The notes beneath the pieces were generated by a model that saw only the letters and a program-made list of their open reading frames with translations, ran no database searches and was not told where the DNA came from. A DNA stretch of 32,740 bases from Puia sp. (GTDB lineage: Bacteria; Bacteroidota; Bacteroidia; Chitinophagales; Chitinophagaceae), in NCBI GenBank assembly GCA_031292515.1, contig JARLGZ010000229.1, positions 1 through 32,740 of the forward strand. The letters run 5' to 3'. Position numbers and translations under genes: made by a program. Below, one piece after another: positions 24,269-31,667 of this stretch (position 1 is its first letter; each line of letters starts with the position of its first letter).

Positions 24269-24277
24269 ACCGTCTAA
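24260..24277 (+). repeat. Perfect 2 x 9-bp tandem repeat duplicating a stop codon
   Basis: ACCGTCTAA occurs twice head to tail. The first copy is the last three codons of hddA. Because the unit is nine bases, the second copy gives a second in-frame TAA. Confidence 0.7.
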
Positions 24278-24497
24278 ACAGGCAGAAAACGCAAACGGAG
24301 ACCATGGGAACCGGAACCGGGTGCCTACGGCGCGAAGACCAGAGGACTGTTACGGTTTCGGACGCTTTTGGCGAATCTCTCACGGATTATAAGAAGAAAT
24401 TAACGAATAGGGCAAAAAATATATCGAGCAAAAAAAAGAACTTGCAAAAGGATGGAAAATAAGGGCCGTGTGCCCGATCGCAGACAAAAAACAACCA

Positions 24498-25094
24498 ATG
24501 AAAGACAAGATCAAACATATTATCCATGAATCGGCGGAGATCAAGAAGAAGATACTCGGCGACGAAAGACTTATAAAGACCATAGAAGACGCCACCCGGC
24601 TGATCGTGGCTGCTCTGAAAAAGGGCAACAGGATCTATTTCTGCGGCAACGGCGGAAGTGCTGCAGATGCACAACACCTGGCGGCAGAATTTTCCGGACG
24701 TTTTTATATTGACCGGGACGCCCTGCCCGCGGAGGCCCTTCATTGCAATACTTCCTACCTGACCGCCGTAGCGAACGACTACAGTTATGACCTGGTCTAT
24801 GCCCGGCTTGTAAAAGGCATCGCCCACCCCGGAGACGTATTGATCGGGCTCACGACGTCGGGCAATTCGGGCAATATCGTAAAAGCCTTCGAAACCGCGC
24901 GGGAGAAAGGTGTGGTAACCATCGGCATGACCGGCGAAACCGGCGGAAAGCTAAAAGAACTTAGCGACTTTCTCTTAAACGTGCCTTCTTCGGACACACC
25001 CCGTATACAGGAATCTCATATCCTCATCGGCCATATCATCTGTCAATTGGTGGAAGAACAATATTTTGACAGGACGGAATCCGTTCCCCATTGA
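24498..25094 (+). CDS. gmhA: Sedoheptulose 7-phosphate isomerase
   Basis: The 198-residue SIS-domain protein has the GmhA hallmarks: IYFCGNGGSAADAQHLAAEFSGRF, an LTTSGNSGNI phosphate-binding loop, and the terminal PRIQESHILIGHIICQLVE with the catalytic Glu/His. It converts sedoheptulose 7-phosphate to D-glycero-D-manno-heptose 7-phosphate, the first step of nucleotide-heptose synthesis. Its length matches the usual 190-200 residues when started at ATG 24498; an in-frame GTG at 24468 is less likely. Its TGA overlaps the TTG start of hddC (TTGA). Confidence 0.93.
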   Translation: MKDKIKHIIHESAEIKKKILGDERLIKTIEDATRLIVAALKKGNRIYFCGNGGSAADAQHLAAEFSGRFYIDRDALPAEALHCNTSYLTAVANDYSYDLVYARLVKGIAHPGDVLIGLTTSGNSGNIVKAFETAREKGVVTIGMTGETGGKLKELSDFLLNVPSSDTPRIQESHILIGHIICQLVEEQYFDRTESVPH

Positions 25095-25798
25095 TCAGGG
25101 AAGCCATCATATTAGCGGGAGGGCTGGGAACCCGGTTACGCAGCGCCGTTCCAGATCTTCCAAAATGCCTGGCGCCCGTCGGGGGGATTCCCTTCCTCTC
25201 CTATGTCATCGACTATTTCAGCGGACAGGGTATCGAAAAGTATATTTTCGCGTTGGGATATAAGAGCAAAGACTTTGAAAATTTTCTTCAGGACAAACTC
25301 CCGGCCGGAGACTATCAGCTTTCGATAGAGCAGGAGCCGCTGGGTACGGGAGGGGCGATCAGGCTGGCCTGTCAAAAAGCCACCGAAAAAACGGTGTTGG
25401 TGTTGAACGGCGATACTTTTTTTCGTATCCGTTTGCCGGTTTTATCCGATTTCCATCGTCAAATGAACGGTTCCTGCACGCTCAGCCTGAAACCCATGCG
25501 AAACTTCGATCGCTACGGAGTGGTGACCTGCAATGAAGACCATACGATCCGGGAATTTCGGGAAAAAAAATTCTACGAGAATGGCCTGATCAACGGCGGA
25601 GTATATGCCCTGGAGGTCCCGGCTCTCCTGGAAACGGCCCTTCCGGAAAAATTCTCTTTCGAAAAGGACTACCTGGAGCATGTTCCCCTGGGACAAAAGC
25701 TTTATGGACAGGTGCAGGATGCCTATTTTATAGATATCGGTATCCCGGAAGACTATGAGCGGGCGCAAAAAGAGATCCATCACCTTCGCAGTAAATAA
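25091..25798 (+). CDS. hddC: D-glycero-alpha-D-manno-heptose 1-phosphate guanylyltransferase
   Basis: The 235-residue nucleotidyltransferase begins with IILAGGLGTRLRSAVPDLPK, the nucleotide-binding signature, close to its N-terminus. GTGGAIRLAC and the metal-binding NGDTFF follow, and it ends in YFIDIGIPEDYERAQ. In this neighbourhood it should make GDP-heptose from heptose 1-phosphate. The start must be very close to the signature; the only suitable codon is TTG at 25091, overlapping the gmhA stop, so translation is probably coupled. Guanylyl rather than adenylyl or thymidylyl specificity is inferred from the hddA/gmhA/gmhB context. Confidence 0.87.
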   Translation: MIREAIILAGGLGTRLRSAVPDLPKCLAPVGGIPFLSYVIDYFSGQGIEKYIFALGYKSKDFENFLQDKLPAGDYQLSIEQEPLGTGGAIRLACQKATEKTVLVLNGDTFFRIRLPVLSDFHRQMNGSCTLSLKPMRNFDRYGVVTCNEDHTIREFREKKFYENGLINGGVYALEVPALLETALPEKFSFEKDYLEHVPLGQKLYGQVQDAYFIDIGIPEDYERAQKEIHHLRSK

Positions 25799-25817
25799 AC
25801 GATCATTAACCAGCACG

Positions 25818-26381
25818 ATGAAAACATTGGATTTAGGATCGGTCGATAAAAACTGGACCCTCTTCCTGGACAGGGACGGGGTCATAAACCGCGAAAAAGA
25901 CCAAAGCTATATATTTCATTATGGGGAATTCGTCTTCTATGAAGGTGTAAAAAAAGCACTGGAATTCCTGGGCCGCAGGTTTGGCCGGATCATCCTGGTG
26001 ACGAACCAGAAAGGGATCGGGAAAGGACTGATGACGGAGCAGGATCTTCATTCCATCCATGACCATATGACCCGGGAGATCCTGCAGGAGGGTGGAAGGA
26101 TCGACGCGATCTATTTCGCTCCCTCTTTGCAAAACGATCACCCGGACAGGAAACCGAACCCGGGGATGGCCTTCAAGGCCCAAAAGGATTTTCCGGGTTT
26201 GGACCTGTCCCGATCGATTATGGTAGGCAATAACCTAAGTGATATGGAATTTGGCAGAAATGCCGGTATGTTCACCGTATTTCTGAGGACGACCAGCCCG
26301 GAGCTGCCGCTGCCGCATCCTTCCGTCGATCTTTGGTACGATAACCTGCAGGATTTTGCAAAAGCTTTGCAGGGTTTATAA
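25818..26381 (+). CDS. gmhB: Heptose 1,7-bisphosphate 7-phosphatase-like HAD protein
   Basis: The 187-residue HAD-IIIA hydrolase has the nucleophile motif LFLDRDGVIN (D18, D20), VTNQKGIGKGLM and RKPNPGM, as in GmhB. It should remove the 7-phosphate from heptose 1,7-bisphosphate, between the HddA and HddC steps. The zinc-binding loop normally built from C-x-H and C-x-C before RKP is absent: here it reads YFAPSLQNDHPDRKPNPG with no cysteine. A histidinol-phosphatase-type relative is the alternative; the gene order favours GmhB. ATG 25818 starts 19 bases after hddC; an earlier ATG at 25755 overlaps hddC and adds unrelated residues. Confidence 0.82.
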   Translation: MKTLDLGSVDKNWTLFLDRDGVINREKDQSYIFHYGEFVFYEGVKKALEFLGRRFGRIILVTNQKGIGKGLMTEQDLHSIHDHMTREILQEGGRIDAIYFAPSLQNDHPDRKPNPGMAFKAQKDFPGLDLSRSIMVGNNLSDMEFGRNAGMFTVFLRTTSPELPLPHPSVDLWYDNLQDFAKALQGL

Positions 26382-26449
26382 AATTTTGGCGTGGTTTTCC
26401 CGTTTCATACTATTCCCGATCCCTTCATCCGGTCGCAACAAGACTTTAA

Positions 26450-26457
26450 TAGATTTA
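26450..26457 (+). promoter_or_regulatory. Candidate -7 element upstream of the 26462 gene
   Basis: TAGATTTA is one base from TAnnTTTG but ends only four bases before the annotated ATG. If real, either the message is nearly leaderless or translation starts further downstream. Confidence 0.15.
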
Positions 26458-26461
26458 CAGC

Positions 26462-27571
26462 ATGTACATTTACAGCTACAGCGCGGAAATTGTCGCAACC
26501 CATCGTTGGAAGAGGTGGATAACAGCCCCCTCACCCTGGCGTCAGACAACCGGCTCACAACGGACATTTTCGACGCTGCCTACCCTCCTGGTGACGCTGG
26601 TCATTTTATTAGTGGCCGGAACCGCCACCGGTCAGGCCTTTCCTCCTGTAAACCGTCCGGTCTTCAGCAAAGCTGAAAAAAAGGAGTTCCAGATCCGGCA
26701 GGATTCGTTGAAGGTGCTTTCCAATCAACTCGTATTTGCGGAAGACCCGGCCATCAGGCTGAGGTCTGATAGCCAGTTCATAAAGACGCTGGTAAGGGCT
26801 CTGAAGCTGAAGAATTCATTCTTTTTCCCCTTTGATTCGCTGTTGCCGATTTCCAGGATCTACGCGCCGGACAGCACTTTCCGGATAATGACCTGGCAAT
26901 ACAAAAAAGACGAACATCTCTATCTCCAGGAAGGGGCAATACAGGTCCGGCAGCCGGATGGCTCCTTAAAACTGTTCCCCCTGTTCGACGCATCCATGTT
27001 TACCGGCAAGCCGACGGACTCGGTAAGGTCGAACCGGAACTGGATCGGCGCCGTCTACTACCGGATCATCGAGAAAACGTACAACGGCCAAAATTTCTAT
27101 ACGCTACTGGGATTTGACGATTATTCCCTGGAAAGCAATAAAAAATGGATGGAAGTACTGCATTTTAATGAGGACCAGGAACCTCTTTTCGGAGGCCCCT
27201 TCATCTCATTCCGGGAGGACACCGCGCAAAGACAAGGGCATGCCCGGTTTAATATCGAATACAAGAAAGAGGCCGTGACGACTTTTAACTACGATCCCGC
27301 CATGGATATGATCATTTATGATCACCTGATACCCGAGGACGATGATACCCTAAGATTGGATACCTATATCCCGGATGGCGATTATGAAGGCTTTAAATGG
27401 AAAAACGGCGCCTGGGTACACGTGGAAAAGGTCTTTCACTACAAATTAAAAGACGGCGATTTCCCGCAGGACGAGAAGATACTGGATGAATCCGGGAATG
27501 CAAACGAGGAGAAACTGATGGAACAGACACAGAAAAACCTTCAAAAAAAGAAGAAGCCTTCCACGCAGTAA
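26462..27571 (+). CDS. Exported protein of unknown function
   Basis: A 369-residue protein I cannot assign. A long basic N-terminal region (to residue 38) precedes a hydrophobic segment LLVTLVILLVAGTATG and a likely cleavage near TGQA/F, so it is probably periplasmic or outer-membrane associated. The mature protein starts with a charged helical region (residues 70-120), then a beta-rich domain with many aromatics (WIGAVYYRIIEKTYNGQNFYTLLGFDDYS split across residues 195-225), an acidic YDHLIPEDDDTLRLD, and a Lys/Gln-rich tail (QKKKKPS). The start is uncertain; the signal-like segment could begin at a later GTG. It is 80 bases after gmhB and may be the last gene of that run; it converges with the PH-domain gene. 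Confidence 0.65.
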   Translation: MYIYSYSAEIVATHRWKRWITAPSPWRQTTGSQRTFSTLPTLLVTLVILLVAGTATGQAFPPVNRPVFSKAEKKEFQIRQDSLKVLSNQLVFAEDPAIRLRSDSQFIKTLVRALKLKNSFFFPFDSLLPISRIYAPDSTFRIMTWQYKKDEHLYLQEGAIQVRQPDGSLKLFPLFDASMFTGKPTDSVRSNRNWIGAVYYRIIEKTYNGQNFYTLLGFDDYSLESNKKWMEVLHFNEDQEPLFGGPFISFREDTAQRQGHARFNIEYKKEAVTTFNYDPAMDMIIYDHLIPEDDDTLRLDTYIPDGDYEGFKWKNGAWVHVEKVFHYKLKDGDFPQDEKILDESGNANEEKLMEQTQKNLQKKKKPSTQ

Positions 27572-27642
27572 CTGTCCGCAAACCCGAGGCAGCGGCAGCC
27601 CTGCCAACTCAAAGCCCTAGTACCTTGACGGCCCGGCCAACC

Positions 27643-28287
27643 TCAACCCAGCAGCCGGCTCTTCGCCTTGTTATATTCCTCTTCCGACAAAGCTCCTTTC
27701 TGCTTAAGATCGAATAATTTCTCCAGCTCGGCGGCGGTACCGGGGCTCAACGCATTTCCCTGGGAACCCGGACCGGAAGCGCCGGAACGACGGGAACCAT
27801 CCAGGGCCGCGGCCATTTGCATAGCCTGGCTGCTGTACTGCCAGTTCCTGTGATCCGACTGGGCGGCCGTGATCGTATCCTTTAAGAGTCTCGGATGATT
27901 TACATTATAGTAATCGGTGGCTCCTATTTCGGCCGCCGTTTGTATCTCTACATGGCCATAATTAAACAGCCGGCCCATCAAAGTCTGGTCATACGATACA
28001 TTATTGATCTTTTCAAGCGGGCTCTCTTTGGCAAAATGGCTGAGAAGGCCGGATTCGTCAATGACACGAGAGCTGGTCACCACCCAGACATTCGCTTTCC
28101 AGGTAAAATAACGAAGTAAAAAATAGAGGATACCCGCCACGGCTATAGTCCATGTCCAGGGATAGGAACGCAGAAACCAGGCCGCGACCAGGCCCGCAAT
28201 GGCTATCAATACCGGAACTATGAGGGAGGTCCAGCTGCTATAGGTGACCAGCAGGACCTTCTCGCCTTTTTGAAGGGGTGTACGCAT
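27643..28287 (-). CDS. Membrane protein with bacterial PH domain and C-terminal SHOCT motif
   Basis: The 214-residue protein has two adjacent TM segments (about residues 19-36 and 43-57). A bPH_2-type domain follows: VWVVTSSRVIDESGLLSHFAKESPLEKINNVSYDQTLMGRLFNYG, which must be read in parts, residues 66-108. After a flexible Gly/Ser/Pro linker comes a short SHOCT helix pair, LEKLFDLKQKGALSEEEYNKAKSRLL. The PH domain probably faces the cytoplasm and helps oligomerisation or membrane sensing; specific function is unknown. I chose ATG 28287, which sits 14 bases after the stop of the DUF922-like gene; an upstream frame start at 28350 would lie inside that gene. Likely operon: lepA, DUF922-like, this gene. 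Confidence 0.82.
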   Translation of the reverse strand: MRTPLQKGEKVLLVTYSSWTSLIVPVLIAIAGLVAAWFLRSYPWTWTIAVAGILYFLLRYFTWKANVWVVTSSRVIDESGLLSHFAKESPLEKINNVSYDQTLMGRLFNYGHVEIQTAAEIGATDYYNVNHPRLLKDTITAAQSDHRNWQYSSQAMQMAAALDGSRRSGASGPGSQGNALSPGTAAELEKLFDLKQKGALSEEEYNKAKSRLLG

Positions 28288-28301
28288 AGACAAATATTGT
28301 T

Positions 28302-29375
28302 TTAATAGCAAGATTGTTGTGACAGCAAATTCCCTACCATGGTATTCCATTTTTCCTGTTCGGCGGCTATCTGGCCATGTCTTGTCTCATTATCATATTG
28401 ATCCTGCATCTTTTCCGTCTCAGCCTGTTTCGCGGTGTAAAGCCGGTCGATCTCTTTTACATAATCCGCAGACCGAAAGGCCCCCGCCCTGATTGCCTCA
28501 GCCAGTTCGCAGGCCTTGACGGCGGTAATATCGAAATGGTGCTGTTCATGCTGCAGGGTCGCTTCATTGCGGCTGGCGGTTCTGCACCAGGATCTGTTCC
28601 GGTCAAAGAAGGAAGTGATGGTGACAGAGAGACGGGTCTGCCCGTACTTTGTTTCCGAGTCATATTTGAGGTCTATCCCGCTATAGGTGGCCGCGGCGGC
28701 CGGAAGATAACTATCCGGCTTGCCCCTGAAATCATCCAGTGATAAGGGGGTCTTCCTTGAAAACAGAATCATTCCCGTGTCCGGGGCCTCTTTGGCAAAG
28801 AGCACGTTTACCACCACCGACGGTCCCCTCAGCGATACGAGCACGTCCTTGCTGTTTTTTAAAAACCATTTGTCAAACTGAAAAAAGATGGTGTCAAGGT
28901 TCTGCCGGATCAACCCCTCGATGTATTTAAAGGCGTCCGCTCCGGCGTTCACCGAACTGTTGATACTATATTCCACCAGCTTATTGCCCTTTGCAAAGAA
29001 GGCGAGAGTCAAAGTGACCTCCAATTCTGAATGAAAGCCGCCCGTCTGTTCGGCGACTTCGAACCGGGAAATATGCAAAGTCAGGGGCAGCCGGTGCACC
29101 GTATCCTGCACAAGGTTGTCGCGGAGAAACTGGCGGAGCCCGCCGGCCGTACCGCCGGGCAGGTTGATGGAGGCCATCTTTTTGCTTAAGAGGCTTGCCC
29201 GGACCGAACCGATATCGCTGGTATCGGAGCGGTCGTCCTTGACACTGTCTACAAAATAGCCGGCGGGTCTGGCGGCCATCTTCTGTTGTTTAAGTCTGAC
29301 TATCTTCATGTCCTGCGGACGCGCTGAAAATGCGCCAAACAGGATGACGACCGTCAATAAGAAGTGTCTGTCCAT
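28302..29375 (-). CDS. Exported DUF922-like protein with HExxH putative protease motif
   Basis: The 357-residue protein has a signal peptide (MDRHFLLTVVILFGAFSARPQ, to about 21). The C-terminal third carries H276-E-Q-H-H280 followed by FD, an HExxH zinc-protease signature in the context LQHEQHHFDITAVKACEL, which resembles DUF922 (PF06037) predicted secreted metalloproteases. The FRGKPDSYLPAAAATYSGI block before it is also typical of those. The N-terminal two thirds is beta-rich and not recognised. A role in envelope proteolysis is inferred only. It starts 39 bases after lepA and is probably co-transcribed. Confidence 0.72.
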   Translation of the reverse strand: MDRHFLLTVVILFGAFSARPQDMKIVRLKQQKMAARPAGYFVDSVKDDRSDTSDIGSVRASLLSKKMASINLPGGTAGGLRQFLRDNLVQDTVHRLPLTLHISRFEVAEQTGGFHSELEVTLTLAFFAKGNKLVEYSINSSVNAGADAFKYIEGLIRQNLDTIFFQFDKWFLKNSKDVLVSLRGPSVVVNVLFAKEAPDTGMILFSRKTPLSLDDFRGKPDSYLPAAAATYSGIDLKYDSETKYGQTRLSVTITSFFDRNRSWCRTASRNEATLQHEQHHFDITAVKACELAEAIRAGAFRSADYVKEIDRLYTAKQAETEKMQDQYDNETRHGQIAAEQEKWNTMVGNLLSQQSCY

Positions 29376-29414
29376 GCGAAAGGAGTTATAAAAAAGAAAT
29401 GGATAGATAAGAAA

Positions 29415-31235
29415 TCAATCATCCAGTTTGAGAACAGCCAGGAAGGCTTCCTGGGGAACTTCGACATTTCCGATCTGCCGCATACGTTTCTTGCCCTCTT
29501 TCTGCTTCTCCAGCAACTTCCGCTTCCTGCTGATGTCACCACCGTAACATTTGGCAGTAACATCCTTGCGCATGGCGCTGATGGTTTCCCTGGCTATCAC
29601 CTTGGCGCCGATCGCTGCCTGGATGGCTATCTGGAACTGCTGACGGGGAACCAGCTCTTTCAACTTCTCGCACAGTTTCCGGCCAAAATCCTGTGAGCGG
29701 CTACGGTGTATCAATGCGCTCAGTGCGTCCACCTTGTCTCCGTTCAGGAGGATATCCATTTTGGCAATATCGCTTTCCCGGTATCCGATGGGAGAATAGT
29801 CGAAAGAAGCGTAGCCTCTCGTCTGGCTCTTCAATTTATCATAAAAGTCAAAGACGATCTCCGTAAGCGGCATCTCGAAAACCAGTTCCACACGGGTGGT
29901 GGTCAGATAGCTCTGGTTGATGAGGATCCCCCGTTTGCCGAGACAGAGCGTCATAATATTGCCGATATAGTCCGGCTTTGTTATGATCTGAGCCTTGATA
30001 TAGGGCTCTTCAATCCTTTCAATCCGCACAGGATCGGGCATTTGCGCGGGGTTGTTCACCAGGATCTCCTCGCCTTTCGTTGTGTGGGCTATAAAACTAA
30101 CGTTCGGAACGGTCGTGATGACCGTCTGATTGAACTCCCTCTCCAGCCGTTCCTGGATGATCTCCATATGCAACATGCCCAGAAAACCACAACGGAATCC
30201 AAATCCAAGCGCCTGTGAAGTCTCCAATTCATATGTCAGGGACGCGTCATTCAGTTGCAACTTGTCCATGCAATCCCGTAACTCTTCAAAATCGTCGGTA
30301 TTGACGGGGAAAATACCTGCAAAGACCATGGGTTTCACTTCCTGGAACCCCTGTATCATTGCAGGCGTCTGGTTGCTGGCCAGCGTGATGGTATCCCCCA
30401 CCCTGACTTCTTTGGCATTCTTGATCCCTGTAATGATATAACCTACATCGCCCGTCTTAACCTCGGCTTTTGGGTCCATCGTCAGCTTCAACACCCCCAC
30501 TTCATCTGCCTCATATTCCACCCCGGTAGACACGAATTTCACCTTGTCCCCTTTTTTTATGCTTCCGTTCAGGATACGATAATAGACAATAATGCCCCGG
30601 AAAGAGTTGAAAACGCTATCGAAGATCAACGCCTGCAAGGGGGCCTGCGGATCCCCTTCGGGAGCCGGGATCCTTTCCACGATAGCATCCAGGATGCCCT
30701 GTACGCCCAATCCGGTCTTGGCGCTGGCGAGCAGGATTTCCGACGGTTTACAGCCTATCAGCTCGACGATCTGGTCTTTTACCTCTTCGACCATGGCGCC
30801 GTCCATATCGATCTTATTGATCACAGGAATGATTTCCAGATCGTTTTCGATAGCCAGGTAAAGGTTTGAGATGGTCTGGGCCTGTATCCCCTGAGTCGCG
30901 TCCACCAATAGCAGGGCGCCTTCACAGGCCGCCAATGCACGGCTTACCTCGTAGCTGAAGTCCACATGGCCGGGTGTATCGATCAGATTCAGGATATATT
31001 CATCACCCTTTACGTGGTTTGAAGAACCGGCGTCGACAGGCTGCTGGTAGTTAATTTGTATGGCGTGGCTCTTGATTGTAATGCCCTTCTCCCTTTCGAG
31101 GTCCATATCATCCAGTACCTGTGCCTGCATATCGCGTTCCGAGATCGTGTGGGTGATCTCAAGAAGACGATCCGCGAGCGTGCTTTTTCCGTGATCGATA
31201 TGAGCGATGATGCAAAAGTTTCTGATATTCTTCAT
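29415..31235 (-). CDS. lepA: Elongation factor 4 (LepA), ribosome back-translocating GTPase
   Basis: The 606-residue protein is a complete LepA. It has G1 [15 protein letters not shown]2 in [10 protein letters not shown]3 [13 protein letters not shown]4 NKIDMD and G5 SAKTGLG. EF-G-like domains follow, then the LepA-specific C-terminal domain (about residues 490-606) with the conserved [20 protein letters not shown] stretch that contacts the tRNA. EF4 acts on stalled or mistranslocated ribosomes at the membrane/cytoplasm. Length equals the family norm, with no frameshift. A perfect TAnnTTTG box lies 29 bases upstream. Confidence 0.98.
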   Translation of the reverse strand: MKNIRNFCIIAHIDHGKSTLADRLLEITHTISERDMQAQVLDDMDLEREKGITIKSHAIQINYQQPVDAGSSNHVKGDEYILNLIDTPGHVDFSYEVSRALAACEGALLLVDATQGIQAQTISNLYLAIENDLEIIPVINKIDMDGAMVEEVKDQIVELIGCKPSEILLASAKTGLGVQGILDAIVERIPAPEGDPQAPLQALIFDSVFNSFRGIIVYYRILNGSIKKGDKVKFVSTGVEYEADEVGVLKLTMDPKAEVKTGDVGYIITGIKNAKEVRVGDTITLASNQTPAMIQGFQEVKPMVFAGIFPVNTDDFEELRDCMDKLQLNDASLTYELETSQALGFGFRCGFLGMLHMEIIQERLEREFNQTVITTVPNVSFIAHTTKGEEILVNNPAQMPDPVRIERIEEPYIKAQIITKPDYIGNIMTLCLGKRGILINQSYLTTTRVELVFEMPLTEIVFDFYDKLKSQTRGYASFDYSPIGYRESDIAKMDILLNGDKVDALSALIHRSRSQDFGRKLCEKLKELVPRQQFQIAIQAAIGAKVIARETISAMRKDVTAKCYGGDISRKRKLLEKQKEGKKRMRQIGNVEVPQEAFLAVLKLDD

Positions 31236-31264
31236 TCCGTCGGTGACCGTTTAAAAGTGCGCTG

Positions 31265-31272
31265 CAAAAGTA
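31265..31272 (-). promoter_or_regulatory. Candidate -7 element for lepA
   Basis: The minus strand reads TACTTTTG followed by CAGCGC, a full match to TAnnTTTG, 29 bases before the lepA start at 31235. The -33 element is not clear. Confidence 0.5.
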
Positions 31273-31400
31273 AGCAATTCCCGGCTGGAAGCGGCAGGCG
31301 ACAATGACAATTAAACAGTTTTTTAGGCACGAAGCATCCGGGAGCCGAAAACTTAGTCACATTAGCCAAAAAAAAACTAATTTTCGAAAAAAAATAAGGG

Positions 31401-31664
31401 ATGGCAGAAAATTTGAACCTATTATTCGAGCAAGCGGCGGCTGACAGTAAAAACCTGCCGGAAAAGCCCAGTAACGAGACCCTTTTGCGATTGTATTCGC
31501 TTTATAAACAGGCGACCGACGGTGATACACCCGCCGATCCTCCTTCCAATCCTTTTGATTTTGTAGCCAAGGCAAAATATGAGGCCTGGTCGGAATTAAA
31601 AGGAGTTTCCAGGGAAGAAGCCATGACGCGCTATGTGGATATGGTCAATAAACTAAAGGCCTGA
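31401..31664 (+). CDS. Acyl-CoA-binding protein
   Basis: The 87-residue protein is a full-length ACBP. It binds medium/long-chain acyl-CoA in a four-helix bundle. The family motifs are present: LLRLYSLYKQATDGD (helix 2, acyl-CoA contact Tyr and Lys) and KAKYEAWSELKGVSREEAMTRYV (helices 3-4). It has no signal peptide or cysteine. ATG 31401 is preceded by an AAGG ribosome-binding site. ACBP is universal in eukaryotes and scattered in bacteria. It lies three bases ahead of a radical SAM gene, indicating one transcript, and diverges from lepA. Confidence 0.93.
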   Translation: MAENLNLLFEQAAADSKNLPEKPSNETLLRLYSLYKQATDGDTPADPPSNPFDFVAKAKYEAWSELKGVSREEAMTRYVDMVNKLKA

Positions 31665-31667
31665 GGA

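Noticed and set aside
11655-24277. Short tandem repeats as a CRISPR array or a phase-variable tract
   Set aside because: Each locus has only about two copies of a 7-13 bp unit, the units differ, there are no spacers, and none lies where copy number would shift a reading frame.
24217-24462. An open frame of 81 codons between hddA and gmhA, with a Lys-rich end
   Set aside because: It begins inside hddA, has low-complexity Lys/Asn content from A-rich DNA, and no recognisable domain. The hddA-gmhA gap of 229 bases otherwise shows nothing.
27572-27642. A terminator between the convergent genes at 27571 and 27643
   Set aside because: Only a weak GGCAG/CTGCC pairing is present, without a T-run on either strand.
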